Below are positions 40,797 to 50,659 of a stretch of 64,000 nt of DNA, one piece after another. The notes beneath the pieces are model-generated. The model searched no databases. It was not told the DNA's origin and saw nothing but the letters and a program-made list of their open reading frames with translations. The translations under genes and the position numbers were made by a program. Source of the DNA: Dyella solisilvae (GTDB lineage Bacteria > Pseudomonadota > Gammaproteobacteria > Xanthomonadales > Rhodanobacteraceae); the NCBI RefSeq assembly GCF_003351225.1, contig NZ_QQSY01000002.1:695917-759916 (forward strand), given 5' to 3'. The number at the start of each line of letters is the position of its first letter. Positions within the stretch are counted from its first letter, which is position 1.

Positions 40797-43040
40797 TCAG
40801 GGACCGCCAGCCTTCGCAGGATCGCCGTAGAGGATGCCGCGGCCGCTGGTGCCGAAGTAGACACGCCCGAACACGCGCGGATCCCCGGTGATCATGCTGA
40901 TGGCGCCATAGCGATGGGCGTCGTCGTCGATGCGCAGCCAATGCTCGCCGCCATCGGTGGACCGGAAGATGCCTTCCTGATCGCCCCGCTTGCCGGCCGC
41001 ATACAGGGTCGACTGCGAGCCGCCCGGCGCCGCCTTGCCGAAGCCAAAGGCGTCCACGCGGGTCATGTCCTTCGCTTTGTTCAATACCTTGCCATCATCG
41101 CTGCCGTGGACGAGTCCCGCGCGACTGGACAGGTAGAGCTGCCCCGCCACGTCGGGTGAAGCTCCGAGGCGCAGGCGTGACGACGAAGACGCGAAGTCAC
41201 CCAGCTCTCCACGGATGGGCTCAAAGTGCGCCCCGCCGTCCCGGCTGACGAAAACGGCCTTCTTCTCCGCGTCCACCGCATAGAAACGCTTGGGGTCGAT
41301 ACGATCGGCCACTACCCGCACGGACTCTTCCACTCCAACGACGGGCTGCCAATGGGCGCCAACGTCCTGTGTGAGGTAGCCGTGCTTTGCGTCGCGCGGA
41401 AACCACACGACGTGCCCTCCATCCGCCGCGATGGCGACGCTGCCACCACCCGCGCCCTCCATGTGTACCGGCTCGGTGGCGAACGGCTGCCAATGGGCGC
41501 CGCCGTCGGTCGAATAGGCCAGGCGGACAGCGCTGCCTTCGTGCTCGCGCAACCAACCGCTGCGCACGACCACCTCGGGCCGTCCGCCCGCGTTGGCGAT
41601 GTCATCGGCGTCGGTGTAACGCGGAGGCGCGGCGAACTGGGGCGGCGCCACGGCGAGGTCGTCGTGGCGATAGCCGTCCATGTCGTACATCGCGCTGAGC
41701 AGGTGGGGGCCAGTGGCGGGACTGATGATCGCCTTGGCGACGATTTCCTCCAGCCCGTCATCGAGGAAGCGCCAGTGCACCGTGCCGCCCTGGTCCACCT
41801 GTCGCAGATCGTCGGTCGCCCACACGCCGTAGCCGGTGACGAACCAGGCGCGATCGGGGTCATGCGGGTCGATGGCGATGGAGGCAATCCAGTGCGGCGT
41901 GTGCTCCTTCAGCCAGGCTGGGTGATCCGTATCGAACTGCGAATGCGCGAAGACTTCCTGCCAGTGCTGGCCGCCGTCGGTGCTGCGGAAGAGCAGGTCC
42001 TTCGGCGTGTAGTGGCCGAACGTGGCCGTCATCACCGCCTGCGGATCGGCCTTGTCCACAGCAATGGCGTTCCAGCCAAAGCCACTGGGCTGCCCGTCGG
42101 TGCGCGGAATGGGCGTGATGTCGGTCCACTTCCCGCTGGCCGGTGCGTACTTCCACACCGCGCCGTCATGCATGTTGTCCGGCCCCGCCTCATCCCCGTA
42201 AGTGAGGACATAGCTGCCGTCTCCGGCGCGCACCATCAGATGCGGGCGCAGGCCGGTGGGCTGGCCGGCGACCGCGCTCCAGCTGCGGCCGCCATCGTTG
42301 GATCGGAAAAGACCGCCGCCCCGGGTGGACACGCCGGCATACAGCGTGCCGCTGGCATGCCCACGTTTGCCGCTGCCCGGCTCGAACACCACGAACACGA
42401 TGCCGACCGGCTGCGTGCGTGATCCGTGCCTTGCGCTGGCATCCGCCCCGGAGGCGACGGCGGGGAAACCGTCTACCTTCTTCCAAGTCGCGCCATGGTC
42501 CGCGCTGCGCCACAGGCCGGCGTTGCGCGAACCAAGAAAAAGAATGCTCCCGTCGTTGGGATCGACCGCGAGCCGCTCGCCGTTGTTACGGCCCTGCTCA
42601 TTGCCACCCACGGGAAAGGGAAGATCGCTGCGGGTGAAATGGTCGCCACGGTCGGTGGAGACCAGCACGGCGCCATTGCCCGCCCAGGAAGCCGTATAGG
42701 TTCCGGTCAGCAGGTAGAGCCGCCCCGCATCACGTGGATCGACCGCGAAGCCGTCCACGCCGTACAGGTTATCGTCGGAGGCCGGCAGCCAGTCGAGCAG
42801 CGGCTTCCACCGCGAACGCGACGGGTCCCAGCGATACGCGCCGCCGACATCGGTGCGCGCATACAGCAGACCCGCCTCATTCGGATGGTAAAGCAGGCCA
42901 CTGACGAAACCACCGCCGCCAATGCGGACATTGGCGAAGCGGTAGGCCACCGCATCATTGCCGGCATGCGTGGGCATGCCGGCAATGAGGAGCAGGCAGG
43001 CAAGCATCCAGCGGCTTGCCCTCCTGGCCAGGTCGTTCAT
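40797..43040 (-). CDS. Glycoside hydrolase family 74 xyloglucanase-type protein
   Basis: Exported (signal peptide MNDLARRASRWMLACLLLIAG...) 747-residue double seven-bladed propeller with many repeats of the sialidase-like form S-T/N-D-G-G-x-x-W. The GH74 catalytic Asp pair is D64 in YARTDVGGAYRWD and about D410 in GYGVWATDDL. GH74 enzymes cut the glucan backbone of xyloglucan. The start overlaps the stop of the TonB-dependent receptor as TGATG, so the two are made together. Neither gene has a recognisable xylan box, suggesting separate control. Confidence 0.9.
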   Translation of the reverse strand: MNDLARRASRWMLACLLLIAGMPTHAGNDAVAYRFANVRIGGGGFVSGLLYHPNEAGLLYARTDVGGAYRWDPSRSRWKPLLDWLPASDDNLYGVDGFAVDPRDAGRLYLLTGTYTASWAGNGAVLVSTDRGDHFTRSDLPFPVGGNEQGRNNGERLAVDPNDGSILFLGSRNAGLWRSADHGATWKKVDGFPAVASGADASARHGSRTQPVGIVFVVFEPGSGKRGHASGTLYAGVSTRGGGLFRSNDGGRSWSAVAGQPTGLRPHLMVRAGDGSYVLTYGDEAGPDNMHDGAVWKYAPASGKWTDITPIPRTDGQPSGFGWNAIAVDKADPQAVMTATFGHYTPKDLLFRSTDGGQHWQEVFAHSQFDTDHPAWLKEHTPHWIASIAIDPHDPDRAWFVTGYGVWATDDLRQVDQGGTVHWRFLDDGLEEIVAKAIISPATGPHLLSAMYDMDGYRHDDLAVAPPQFAAPPRYTDADDIANAGGRPEVVVRSGWLREHEGSAVRLAYSTDGGAHWQPFATEPVHMEGAGGGSVAIAADGGHVVWFPRDAKHGYLTQDVGAHWQPVVGVEESVRVVADRIDPKRFYAVDAEKKAVFVSRDGGAHFEPIRGELGDFASSSSRLRLGASPDVAGQLYLSSRAGLVHGSDDGKVLNKAKDMTRVDAFGFGKAAPGGSQSTLYAAGKRGDQEGIFRSTDGGEHWLRIDDDAHRYGAISMITGDPRVFGRVYFGTSGRGILYGDPAKAGGP

Positions 43041-46000
43041 CAGAAGGTTCCGCGGAACACGATCTCGTAACGACGGTCGTTCTGGAAGATCGCGCGGGTG
43101 TACAGGTTCGGATCCACCGCACCGCTGACGTAGGTGGACGGACCCATCAACACGCGCGTGGTCGAGTTGGTGAGATTGTTCATCTGCAAGCCGATCTGCA
43201 TGTTCTTGTTGATCTTGTAGAACACCGAAGCGTCAAGCTGGCCGAACGAATCGTTCCACATCGGCAGGTAGGTGTCACCCGAATCTTCCGAGGTGATCAG
43301 GTAGCGGCTGCGCCACGACCAGGCCAGGCGGGCCGACCAGTTGCTGTACTCGTACATGCCGATCAGGTTGTAGCTGTTCTGCGACAGGCCGGCCATGGGC
43401 AGCGGCGGGTTGGTGACGACGTAGCTGGCGCCGCACGAACCGTTGGCATGGTCCGGATCACACGAGGTGGTGCCGGCGATCTTGCTGCTGTGCAGGAAGG
43501 TGTAGTTGGCCTGCACGCCCAGACCCTTCCATGCGCCCGGCAGGAAGTCGAAGAACTGCGAGTAGCCCGCCTCGGCGCCCGACACGCGGCCGGTACCGGC
43601 ATTCTGCGGACCCGTCACCGCGAACTCCTGGCCACTGATCGTCTCGGTGGTGACTTCGTTGGTGATGTAGTTCTTGATTTCCTTGTAGAACACCGTCGTG
43701 TACAGCATGCCGGTGGGCGAGAAATACCATTCCAGCGCGGAATCGAACTGGTTGGCTTCCATCGGCTTGAGCGCCGGGTTGCCGCCGGTGCTGGCGGTCC
43801 AGCCCTGGATGGTGGATTCCTGGCCGGCCGGGCCGCCCCACGAGGCGCCGAGCTTCATGTACGAGTTGAGCTGGTTGATATCCGGGCGCGTCATCGCCTT
43901 CGACGCAGCCAGGCGCAGCTGCAGGTCGTCGGTCAGCTTGAAGCGGATGTTAAAGCTGGGCAGCAGGTTGTGATAGCTGGCCTTGCCTTCGATCGGCACG
44001 TAGGCGCCGCTGAACAGGGCCAACTGTTCCGGCGTCAGCGTGGAGGTGCTGCCGCTGATGTTGCTGGCCGAGGGATACAGGATGGAGCCGTTGGAACGCA
44101 CGTCCGTGTTCACGTAGCGCGCGCCGATGTTGCCGTCGAACGGAATGCCCAGGAAGGTGTCGTTGCCGAAATACAGCACGCCGTAGAGGGCCTGCGTGTT
44201 TTCGCCCAGGTGGTTGTCTTCACCCGGCAGACCCGTCTGCTGTGCCTGCCAGCCACCGGCGGCCTCGATCGCGTACAGCGCCTGGATCGCCTTCTGGTAG
44301 TTGCCAACCAGCGCATTGCTGGGGAACCACAGCGTGGTCGGCAGGTTCGCGCCACGGTAGAAGTTCGACATGTTGATCTGCTGGCTCATCCAGCTCGGGA
44401 TCTGGTTGAACCAGTCGAGGCCCGTCGAGGTGTACTTCGACGCGTCCCAGATCTGGCTGATCGGGCCCCAGTTGTAGTTGCCGTTGGTGTTGTCGCTATG
44501 CGCATCGCGATCGGTCGCGCGCGCGCCGACGCGGAAGAACTGCAGCCAGTTGTTGTCCTGGAAGTTGTATTCCAGATCCAGGCGTACGGTGCGCTGCTCG
44601 GCCCAGTCGTGCTCCAGGTGGTCCATCGCCGCGCCGAGGTAATAGTTGCCCGGGTTGGCCAGGTAGGACGGATCGGCCAGCGTCAGGCTGGGCGTACCGA
44701 CCACGCTCACGTTCGCCGGCGGCATGTAGAACTGGCCGAAGACCGAGAAGTCCTGCGTGTTGGCGATGGACTTCACGAACTGCACGTCACCGGACAGCAG
44801 GATGTGGTCGTTGATGTTGTACTTGAAGCCGTTCGACCAGTCCGTCGTGCGGGTGAACTGGGTCTGGATACGGTTATCGGTGTAGTAGTTCACGTAGCCG
44901 TTGGGGATGCCCATCGTCGACGAGCCACGCCACGCGTCGGACGCCACCGTACCGCTCTGGAACACACCCTGACCGTTGTAATTGAATTCGGTACCCGGCG
45001 CCGGCAGCACGTTGTTGTACGCGCTTTCGTTCGTCTGCACGTTGTACTGCTGCCACTGCAGGTTGTAATCCGAGCGGAAGAACTGCGAGTAGAACTCGAG
45101 ATCGTCGTTCGGACGCCACTGCAGGGCGCCATACAGGCCGATGCGGCGACGCTGCATGTTCATCTCGAGGTAGTTGATGTCACCCGGCACGTACACCGTG
45201 CTGGTCGGCGAGCCCGCGGCGATGTTCGGGGCGTAATACGACGTGTCCGTCGCGTCCGGACGCATCACATAGGGGTTGGTCTGGATGCCGTCGTTGCGCG
45301 AGGCGAGTTCGGAGTAGGACACATCGAACAGGGCGCCGAATTCGCCGGCGTCGTCGGTCTTCCAGCGGTTGCTGTACAGGAACGAGGTCGACGGCTTGCT
45401 CTTCTGCGCCATGTCGCCTTCGTTGACGCCGAAGGAGAACGCGGTCACCTGGCCCGGATTGTCGAACGGCATGCGCGTGCGCAGGTTCACCGTACCGGCA
45501 ATGCCGCCTTCGATGATTTCCGCCGACGGGTTCTTGTACACGTCGACGCCGGCCATCAGCTCGGCCGGCACGTCCTCGAAGCCCAGCGAACGACCGTTGT
45601 TGGCCGAGAAGCTGTCGCGACCGTTGAGCTGGCTGGAGACGTACGGCAGGCCGCGGATGAGCACGCCGCTGCCTTCGGAGGACGGATGGTCCGGGTCGTT
45701 GTCGGCCAGGAAGTGGTCGACGGTGACGCCGCTGATGCGCTGCAGGGTTTCGGTCACGCTGCGGTCGGGCAGGGCCATCATGTCCGTCGCGGTGACGGAA
45801 TCCACGATCTGGCTGGAGTTCTGCTTCAACGACTGCGCGGACTCAAGGGCGGCGCGGATACCGGTGACGGTCACGCCATCGAGGTTCTGGACCTCCTTCT
45901 GGCCGTCGTCCTTCTTGGTCTCGTCCTTCTTCTTCGCATCGGCCTTCTTGGTCGCGTCAGCCTTGCTGTCCTTCGCGGCCGGCGCCTGCGTGGTGGCGCC

Positions 46001-46159
46001 CGGAGCCTGGGTGTTGTCCTGCCCGAAGGCCATGCCCGGCGCCTGCATCAGCGCCAGACCTAGCGCCACACCCGCAGCCAGACGGCGACGGGACAGAGAA
46101 GCGGTGATAAACGGGTACACGCCGTGCTGCAAAGCCGGCGTTTGCATCTTGCCCTTCAT
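43040..46159 (-). CDS. TonB-dependent receptor paired with GH74
   Basis: Outer-membrane transporter of 1039 residues. The ATG at 46159 is preferred (GGGGGAG upstream) over an in-frame TTG at 46177. A signal sequence ends near GMAFGQ, followed by a Lys/Asp/Ala-rich linker (about residues 55-85). The plug carries VTVTGIRAALESAQ, NSSQIVDSVTATDMMALPD, LQRISGV and VLIRGLPYV. The barrel ends with Phe (FRGTF). It probably imports xyloglucan-derived oligosaccharides made by the coupled GH74 enzyme. Upstream (46160-46609) I see no gene, operator or clear promoter. Confidence 0.94.
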   Translation of the reverse strand: MKGKMQTPALQHGVYPFITASLSRRRLAAGVALGLALMQAPGMAFGQDNTQAPGATTQAPAAKDSKADATKKADAKKKDETKKDDGQKEVQNLDGVTVTGIRAALESAQSLKQNSSQIVDSVTATDMMALPDRSVTETLQRISGVTVDHFLADNDPDHPSSEGSGVLIRGLPYVSSQLNGRDSFSANNGRSLGFEDVPAELMAGVDVYKNPSAEIIEGGIAGTVNLRTRMPFDNPGQVTAFSFGVNEGDMAQKSKPSTSFLYSNRWKTDDAGEFGALFDVSYSELASRNDGIQTNPYVMRPDATDTSYYAPNIAAGSPTSTVYVPGDINYLEMNMQRRRIGLYGALQWRPNDDLEFYSQFFRSDYNLQWQQYNVQTNESAYNNVLPAPGTEFNYNGQGVFQSGTVASDAWRGSSTMGIPNGYVNYYTDNRIQTQFTRTTDWSNGFKYNINDHILLSGDVQFVKSIANTQDFSVFGQFYMPPANVSVVGTPSLTLADPSYLANPGNYYLGAAMDHLEHDWAEQRTVRLDLEYNFQDNNWLQFFRVGARATDRDAHSDNTNGNYNWGPISQIWDASKYTSTGLDWFNQIPSWMSQQINMSNFYRGANLPTTLWFPSNALVGNYQKAIQALYAIEAAGGWQAQQTGLPGEDNHLGENTQALYGVLYFGNDTFLGIPFDGNIGARYVNTDVRSNGSILYPSASNISGSTSTLTPEQLALFSGAYVPIEGKASYHNLLPSFNIRFKLTDDLQLRLAASKAMTRPDINQLNSYMKLGASWGGPAGQESTIQGWTASTGGNPALKPMEANQFDSALEWYFSPTGMLYTTVFYKEIKNYITNEVTTETISGQEFAVTGPQNAGTGRVSGAEAGYSQFFDFLPGAWKGLGVQANYTFLHSSKIAGTTSCDPDHANGSCGASYVVTNPPLPMAGLSQNSYNLIGMYEYSNWSARLAWSWRSRYLITSEDSGDTYLPMWNDSFGQLDASVFYKINKNMQIGLQMNNLTNSTTRVLMGPSTYVSGAVDPNLYTRAIFQNDRRYEIVFRGTF

Positions 46160-46609
46160 ACGAATTGACTCCCCCAAGAAGTGATGTCACCAGTGGCCCC
46201 CGCCACCGGCTCGCTTTGTTCTTCACTACGCCGGAAGCCTGGCTCGCAACCCTCCAAAGGTTGCGGTCCCCATGCGCAGACTTCGCGTAGGCCTAGTGAA
46301 TAGGAGGGAGTGCCGTCAAACAATTATGAAAATGCTGGCGGCTCTTCATGATTCTTCGTTTGCTGTCGCCGCATTTCGGGGGAAAGGGTCCAAATAAATG
46401 TCATTAAAATGCGTAGGGCGCTAGTGAAAATGTTTGGTGCAGTGCAATGCCGCCGCCCCAGAACCCCAGGACAGATCTCGTCCCGCAGACGCTCAGTTGA
46501 TCGCCACCTGTTTCTGCATTGCCCTCCTAGAGAGCACAGCATCTCTATGAGTCGTCGCGACACCTTTTAGAAACACGGCGCCTCCGCCCATTGGGCGGCG
46601 CCGATTCCG

Positions 46610-46972
46610 TCACAGAGCCTTGTACCAGGCCACAAAAGTTTGCAGGTCGCCCAAGGTCGGGAATTGCCAGTAGTCGGCCGCATGCCCCGCATAGAGCCGG
46701 GGGGCATTTGCTTCCAGCGTGTGAATGCGTGGATCTTCGGCGGCGTAGCGCCTTTTGCGCATCCCTTGGTGGGTCGGATTGGCCCGTTCCCACACCGGCT
46801 CGCTCCACAGGTACAACTGCTGCGCCGTGCGACTTAGCGCCAGCTCGCGGCGAGCTCCTGTACGGAAGCAGCGCAGATAAAGAATGTCTGGGTTGCCGAT
46901 GCTGATGAGCTCGGCAGTCAAATGCTGTTCGGCCTGTTGGACGATCTGCGACACAGGTTTTGATGCGGACAT
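46610..46972 (-). CDS. Hypothetical protein downstream of hsdR
   Basis: A 120-residue soluble protein starting MSASKPVSQIVQQAEQHLT, with no signal peptide or membrane segment and no family I recognise. Trp and Tyr are frequent in the second half (YLWSEPVWERANPTHQGMRK, YAGHAADYWQFPTLG). It lies 133 bases after hsdR on the same strand and may ride with the restriction operon. The next 430 bases to the receptor gene show nothing else. Confidence 0.6.
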   Translation of the reverse strand: MSASKPVSQIVQQAEQHLTAELISIGNPDILYLRCFRTGARRELALSRTAQQLYLWSEPVWERANPTHQGMRKRRYAAEDPRIHTLEANAPRLYAGHAADYWQFPTLGDLQTFVAWYKAL

Positions 46973-47105
46973 TTAAGACTTCTTGTTTGGAGTCGGTAAC
47001 TTGTATGGTCAGTTGCGCCAGAGGCTGGTCACCCTTACGTGCGACCAAGGACACCTTAGCCTTGAAGGTCTAGCCGGGTGCTTCGACCCTCCAGCCGAGC
47101 TACCG

Positions 47106-50100
47106 TCAAGCGTTCGGCCGCGGCATTCCAGATTTTGCCCGCAGGGCTTCGTACAACTGCGCCGGACCAAGCAAGATGTCTTTCAACCCCTCGCGCACCC
47201 GTTCGGAACCCAGCGCCTGGGTGCTCATCGTGGAATGGGCTTCCAGCGCATCCATGATGGCGTGCAGCAACGCATCCTTGAGGTCCGGCGAGTTGGCGAA
47301 CTGCTCTTTGCTGTTGCTGCTGGCTTGCTGCAACAGGGTCTCGTTCTCAAGCAGCTTCCCCTTGAGCACCCCGTTGACGTAAACCAACTGGTCATCGTCC
47401 GTCAGCTGCCCTTCGAACAAGCCGTTGACCCGTTCGATAATCTCCGCCAGGTAAGCCTGCTGCTTGTCCTGCACGGAGCCGCTACCCACCGCATCGATCG
47501 GCGGCAGCTTGTAGCTGCCGTCTGCATTGAGATTGAGCGACTGCCGCCCGGCGCTGCGCAGCGTGTGGTGTGTCAGAACCACTTTCGACAGGTCCACGGT
47601 GTCGCGCTCCCGGCCAAATTCCAGCAGCGGGATCAGTCGCTTGTAGAAGAGCTGACGCTTCTCGATGTCCGTATTGCCGTAGTCGAACATCTGGGAGAGG
47701 AACGCATACAGGCGGACGAACGCGCCCATGTCGCTCTTGAACAGCACCAACGCGTCCAGGATGTCCTTGCTCGCCTGTGCCACTGTGTCAGCACCTTCGT
47801 CCAGCGCCGCCAGCCTGGCTTGTTGCGCCGCCTTGTAGCGCTTGAGCAATCGATCAGCCACCGGGCTGATGGCCGCGGTCAGCTGCGCCTGCGTGCCACG
47901 CGGATCGGTCTCGACCTTCGCCACTCGCTCCACTTCGAAGTCGTCATAGTGACCACTGGCATCCAGCTTGGCGCGCAGGTCATAGACCTGGTGCGGATCG
48001 GTGGTAGCTTCCAGCTCGGCGGTTTCGTAGTAGGTCTTGAACGCCTTGAGGATTTCGGGCGCGTCGTTGACGAAGTCGAGGATATAGGTGGTGTCCTTGC
48101 CAGGGTGCGCGCGATTCAGACGCGACAACGTCTGCACCGCCTGGATACCACCCAGCATCTTGTCCACGTACATGCCGCACAGCAGCGGTTGGTCAAAACC
48201 GGTCTGGAACTTGTTGGCCACCAACAAGAGGTGAAACTCCGGCTTGGCAAAGGCTTCGCGAATATCCCGTCCCTGCAACCCGGGATTGAGCACCGCGCTC
48301 GTCTCGCTGACCGGATCGGGATAGCTCTCCGAATCATCCACTTCGCCGGAAAAGGCCACCAGAACGCCCAGTGGGTAGTTCTGTCGCTCGATATAGGCTC
48401 GCATCGCCTTCTGCCAGCGCACGGCTTCCTTGCGGCTGGCCACCACGACCATCGCCTTGGCCTTGCCGTTCAGTAGCGGCTGCACGTTTTCGCGGTAGTG
48501 CTCCACCACGATCTGGACTTTCTGGGCAATGTTGTACGGATGCAGGCGCACCCACTGCATGATGCCCTTCATGGCCGCGCTGCGTTCGACCTGCGCCTCG
48601 TCGAGCTCCCTGCCGTTGTGGGCCAGTCGGAAGGCGAGCTTGTAGGTCGTGTAGTTTTTCAGCACATCAAGGATGAAGCCCTCCTCGATGGCCTGCCGCA
48701 TGGAATACACGTGGAACGGTTGTGGCAGTCCATCGGGGCCGGGCTTTCCAAACAGTTCCAGGGTCTTCTGCTTGGGCGTCGCGGTAAACGCGACATAGGT
48801 CAGCCCCTTGTTCCCCGACCGAGCGCCCATATTGGCCGTCAGCACCATCTCGGTGTCGATCTCGCCGCCATCCTCCAGTTCGGCCCTTTCTTCCGCACTC
48901 AGCAACTGCTTGAGCTTGGAGGCCGCCTCGCCGGTCTGTGAGCTGTGCGCCTCGTCAGCGATCACCGCAAAGCGTTTGCCTTCGGTGGCCGCCAACTCCT
49001 GCACGGCCTGCAGGGCGAATGGAAAGGTCTGAATCGTGCAGACAATGATCTTCTTGCCATCCTTCAGCGCCTGGCTGAGCTGCGCACTCTTGCTGCCATG
49101 TTCGCTGGTGATGGTCGCGACCACGCCGATGGTGCGCTCGAAATCGAAGATCGCCTCCTGCAACTGTGCGTCGAGCACATTGCGATCCGAGACCACCAGC
49201 ACGCTGTCGAAGAGTTTGATGTTGTCGGCACCATGCAGGTCAGCTAGGAAATGCGCGCTCCACGCGATGGAATTGGTCTTGCCCGAACCTGCGGAATGCT
49301 GGATCAGGTAACGCTCACCCGCCCCCTGCGCCAGCACGTCGGCCACCAGCCGGCGAGTGGCATCGAGCTGGTGGTAGCGCGGAAAAATCACGCCGGTAGG
49401 CTGCTTCTTGTCGTCCCGCTTGCCGATCAGATAGCGGCCAAGGATCTGCAGCCAGCTGTCGCGAGCCCACACTTCCTCCCACAGATAGGACGTCGCGAAG
49501 CCATGGGGGTTGGGCGAATTACCGGCTCCACCCTCGTTGCCTCGATTGAACGGCAGGAAAAATGTGGCCGGCCCGGCCAGCCGGGTGGTCATCATCACTT
49601 CGGCCTGGCTCACGGCAAAGTGCACCAGGGCGCCACCAGGGAATCCGAGCAACGGCTCCGCCAGTCCGCCCTTGGGTTGAGGCAAGCGGTCGAAACGGTA
49701 CTGATCCACCGCGTCGCGAACGCTCTGCGTGAAATCGGATTTCAGTTCCGCAGTCGCCACGGGAATGCCGTTGACGAACAGCACCAGGTCCAGCGCATCG
49801 TTGGGGTGGTTGGGCGAATGCCGCACCTGCCGCACCACGCGCAGCCGGTTAGCCTCGTAGCGCTGCTGGATTGCCGCATTGATCGCCAGGGCTGGCTTGA
49901 ATTGAACCAGCGACAGCGGCTCCTTCAATCCCATCATGTCCACGCCACGGCGCAGCACTTCCAGCGTGCCGCGTTCATTGAGGTTCTTGCGCACCCGCTC
50001 GGCAATGCGCTCACCCACGGCGGGGCCGTGAGTCTTGCTCAAGCGCTGCCAGCTGTCCGGCTGCGTCGTCTCGATCCAGGCCAGCAGGTCCGGCAGATAG

Positions 50101-50213
50101 AGCGCGCAGGCGCGGTCGTAGTGGACGGCGTCGCCTTCCGCATAAAGCCAGCCATGATCGCCAAGGTGCTGGCAGATAGCTGCTTCGAAGTGGTGTTCTT
50201 GATGCAGGTTCAT
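47106..50213 (-). CDS. hsdR: Type I restriction endonuclease subunit R
   Basis: Motor and nuclease subunit that translocates and cuts unmodified DNA; 1035 residues. The HSDR_N nuclease motif is D142, E156-x-K158 (VATAELKSDF), followed by QYRFDR. Walker A is HSAGSGKTN at 306-314 and the DEAH box is at 420-423 (VIADEAHSSQTG). Helicase C-terminal motifs include LLVANKFQTGFDQPLL and SRLNRAHPGKDTTYILDF. The C-terminal part holds helical regions for HsdM contact. The start overlaps the HEPN gene stop by 4 bases (ATGA), so it is the last core gene of the operon rather than next to hsdMS. Confidence 0.96.
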   Translation of the reverse strand: MNLHQEHHFEAAICQHLGDHGWLYAEGDAVHYDRACALYLPDLLAWIETTQPDSWQRLSKTHGPAVGERIAERVRKNLNERGTLEVLRRGVDMMGLKEPLSLVQFKPALAINAAIQQRYEANRLRVVRQVRHSPNHPNDALDLVLFVNGIPVATAELKSDFTQSVRDAVDQYRFDRLPQPKGGLAEPLLGFPGGALVHFAVSQAEVMMTTRLAGPATFFLPFNRGNEGGAGNSPNPHGFATSYLWEEVWARDSWLQILGRYLIGKRDDKKQPTGVIFPRYHQLDATRRLVADVLAQGAGERYLIQHSAGSGKTNSIAWSAHFLADLHGADNIKLFDSVLVVSDRNVLDAQLQEAIFDFERTIGVVATITSEHGSKSAQLSQALKDGKKIIVCTIQTFPFALQAVQELAATEGKRFAVIADEAHSSQTGEAASKLKQLLSAEERAELEDGGEIDTEMVLTANMGARSGNKGLTYVAFTATPKQKTLELFGKPGPDGLPQPFHVYSMRQAIEEGFILDVLKNYTTYKLAFRLAHNGRELDEAQVERSAAMKGIMQWVRLHPYNIAQKVQIVVEHYRENVQPLLNGKAKAMVVVASRKEAVRWQKAMRAYIERQNYPLGVLVAFSGEVDDSESYPDPVSETSAVLNPGLQGRDIREAFAKPEFHLLLVANKFQTGFDQPLLCGMYVDKMLGGIQAVQTLSRLNRAHPGKDTTYILDFVNDAPEILKAFKTYYETAELEATTDPHQVYDLRAKLDASGHYDDFEVERVAKVETDPRGTQAQLTAAISPVADRLLKRYKAAQQARLAALDEGADTVAQASKDILDALVLFKSDMGAFVRLYAFLSQMFDYGNTDIEKRQLFYKRLIPLLEFGRERDTVDLSKVVLTHHTLRSAGRQSLNLNADGSYKLPPIDAVGSGSVQDKQQAYLAEIIERVNGLFEGQLTDDDQLVYVNGVLKGKLLENETLLQQASSNSKEQFANSPDLKDALLHAIMDALEAHSTMSTQALGSERVREGLKDILLGPAQLYEALRAKSGMPRPNA

Positions 50214-50659
50214 GGGGCGCCTAGCAATTCGGGATGGTGGTCACGCAACCATTGTTCGGTATGCGCCAGCAGGTTTTCCGCCGCCGCCAGACAGGAGGCC
50301 AGCGTGGCGTCAGAAATCGGGTCGCCCTCGTAATCGCTCAGGTTGCGCTGCTTGCGCAACGCATCGAGCACGATCACGTCAGCGGTCGGCACGCCCATGG
50401 TGAGGGTCAGGCATTGGATGGCCGTCTGGTGATGGCCCGGCTGGCTGGTGGCCGTCCGGTAGCCGCTTGCCCACAAGCCGAGCATCGCGCATTGCATTAC
50501 GCATTTGTAAGCCGCGTCGAAACGATTGTCGGCACTGATCGCCGCGACGTCGGCGTCCGCCAGGTTGCGCCGAGCTGCCTCCAGCAGCTTGCCCACGGCG
50601 GCGACATCAGCCGTGTGGGCCAGCAGGCGCTTGATCGCCAGCAAGTTCTGCAAGGTCAT
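50210..50659 (-). CDS. HEPN-like helical protein, partner of the nucleotidyltransferase
   Basis: A 149-residue, all-helical protein starting MTLQNLLAIKRLLAHTAD. Its C-terminal half has LDALRKQRNLSDYEGDPIS (R102-R105, N106, Y110), which resembles the RNxxxY-type motif of HEPN proteins paired with minimal nucleotidyltransferases; the catalytic His of active HEPN RNases is not evident. It overlaps the nucleotidyltransferase gene by 53 bases and hsdR by 4. In HepT-MntA pairs the HEPN protein is the toxin and the transferase AMPylates it. A GTG at 50671 is an alternative start. Confidence 0.7.
   Translation of the reverse strand: MTLQNLLAIKRLLAHTADVAAVGKLLEAARRNLADADVAAISADNRFDAAYKCVMQCAMLGLWASGYRTATSQPGHHQTAIQCLTLTMGVPTADVIVLDALRKQRNLSDYEGDPISDATLASCLAAAENLLAHTEQWLRDHHPELLGAP

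Noticed and set aside
43016-46063. Long plus-strand open frame (over 1000 codons) opposite the second receptor
   Set aside because: Same reason: shadow of a convincing receptor gene, with no domain or start signal of its own.
46324-47054. Short minus-strand frames overlapping the 46610-46972 gene and the receptor upstream region
   Set aside because: No ribosome-binding site, odd composition, and overlap in another frame with the better supported 120-residue gene.
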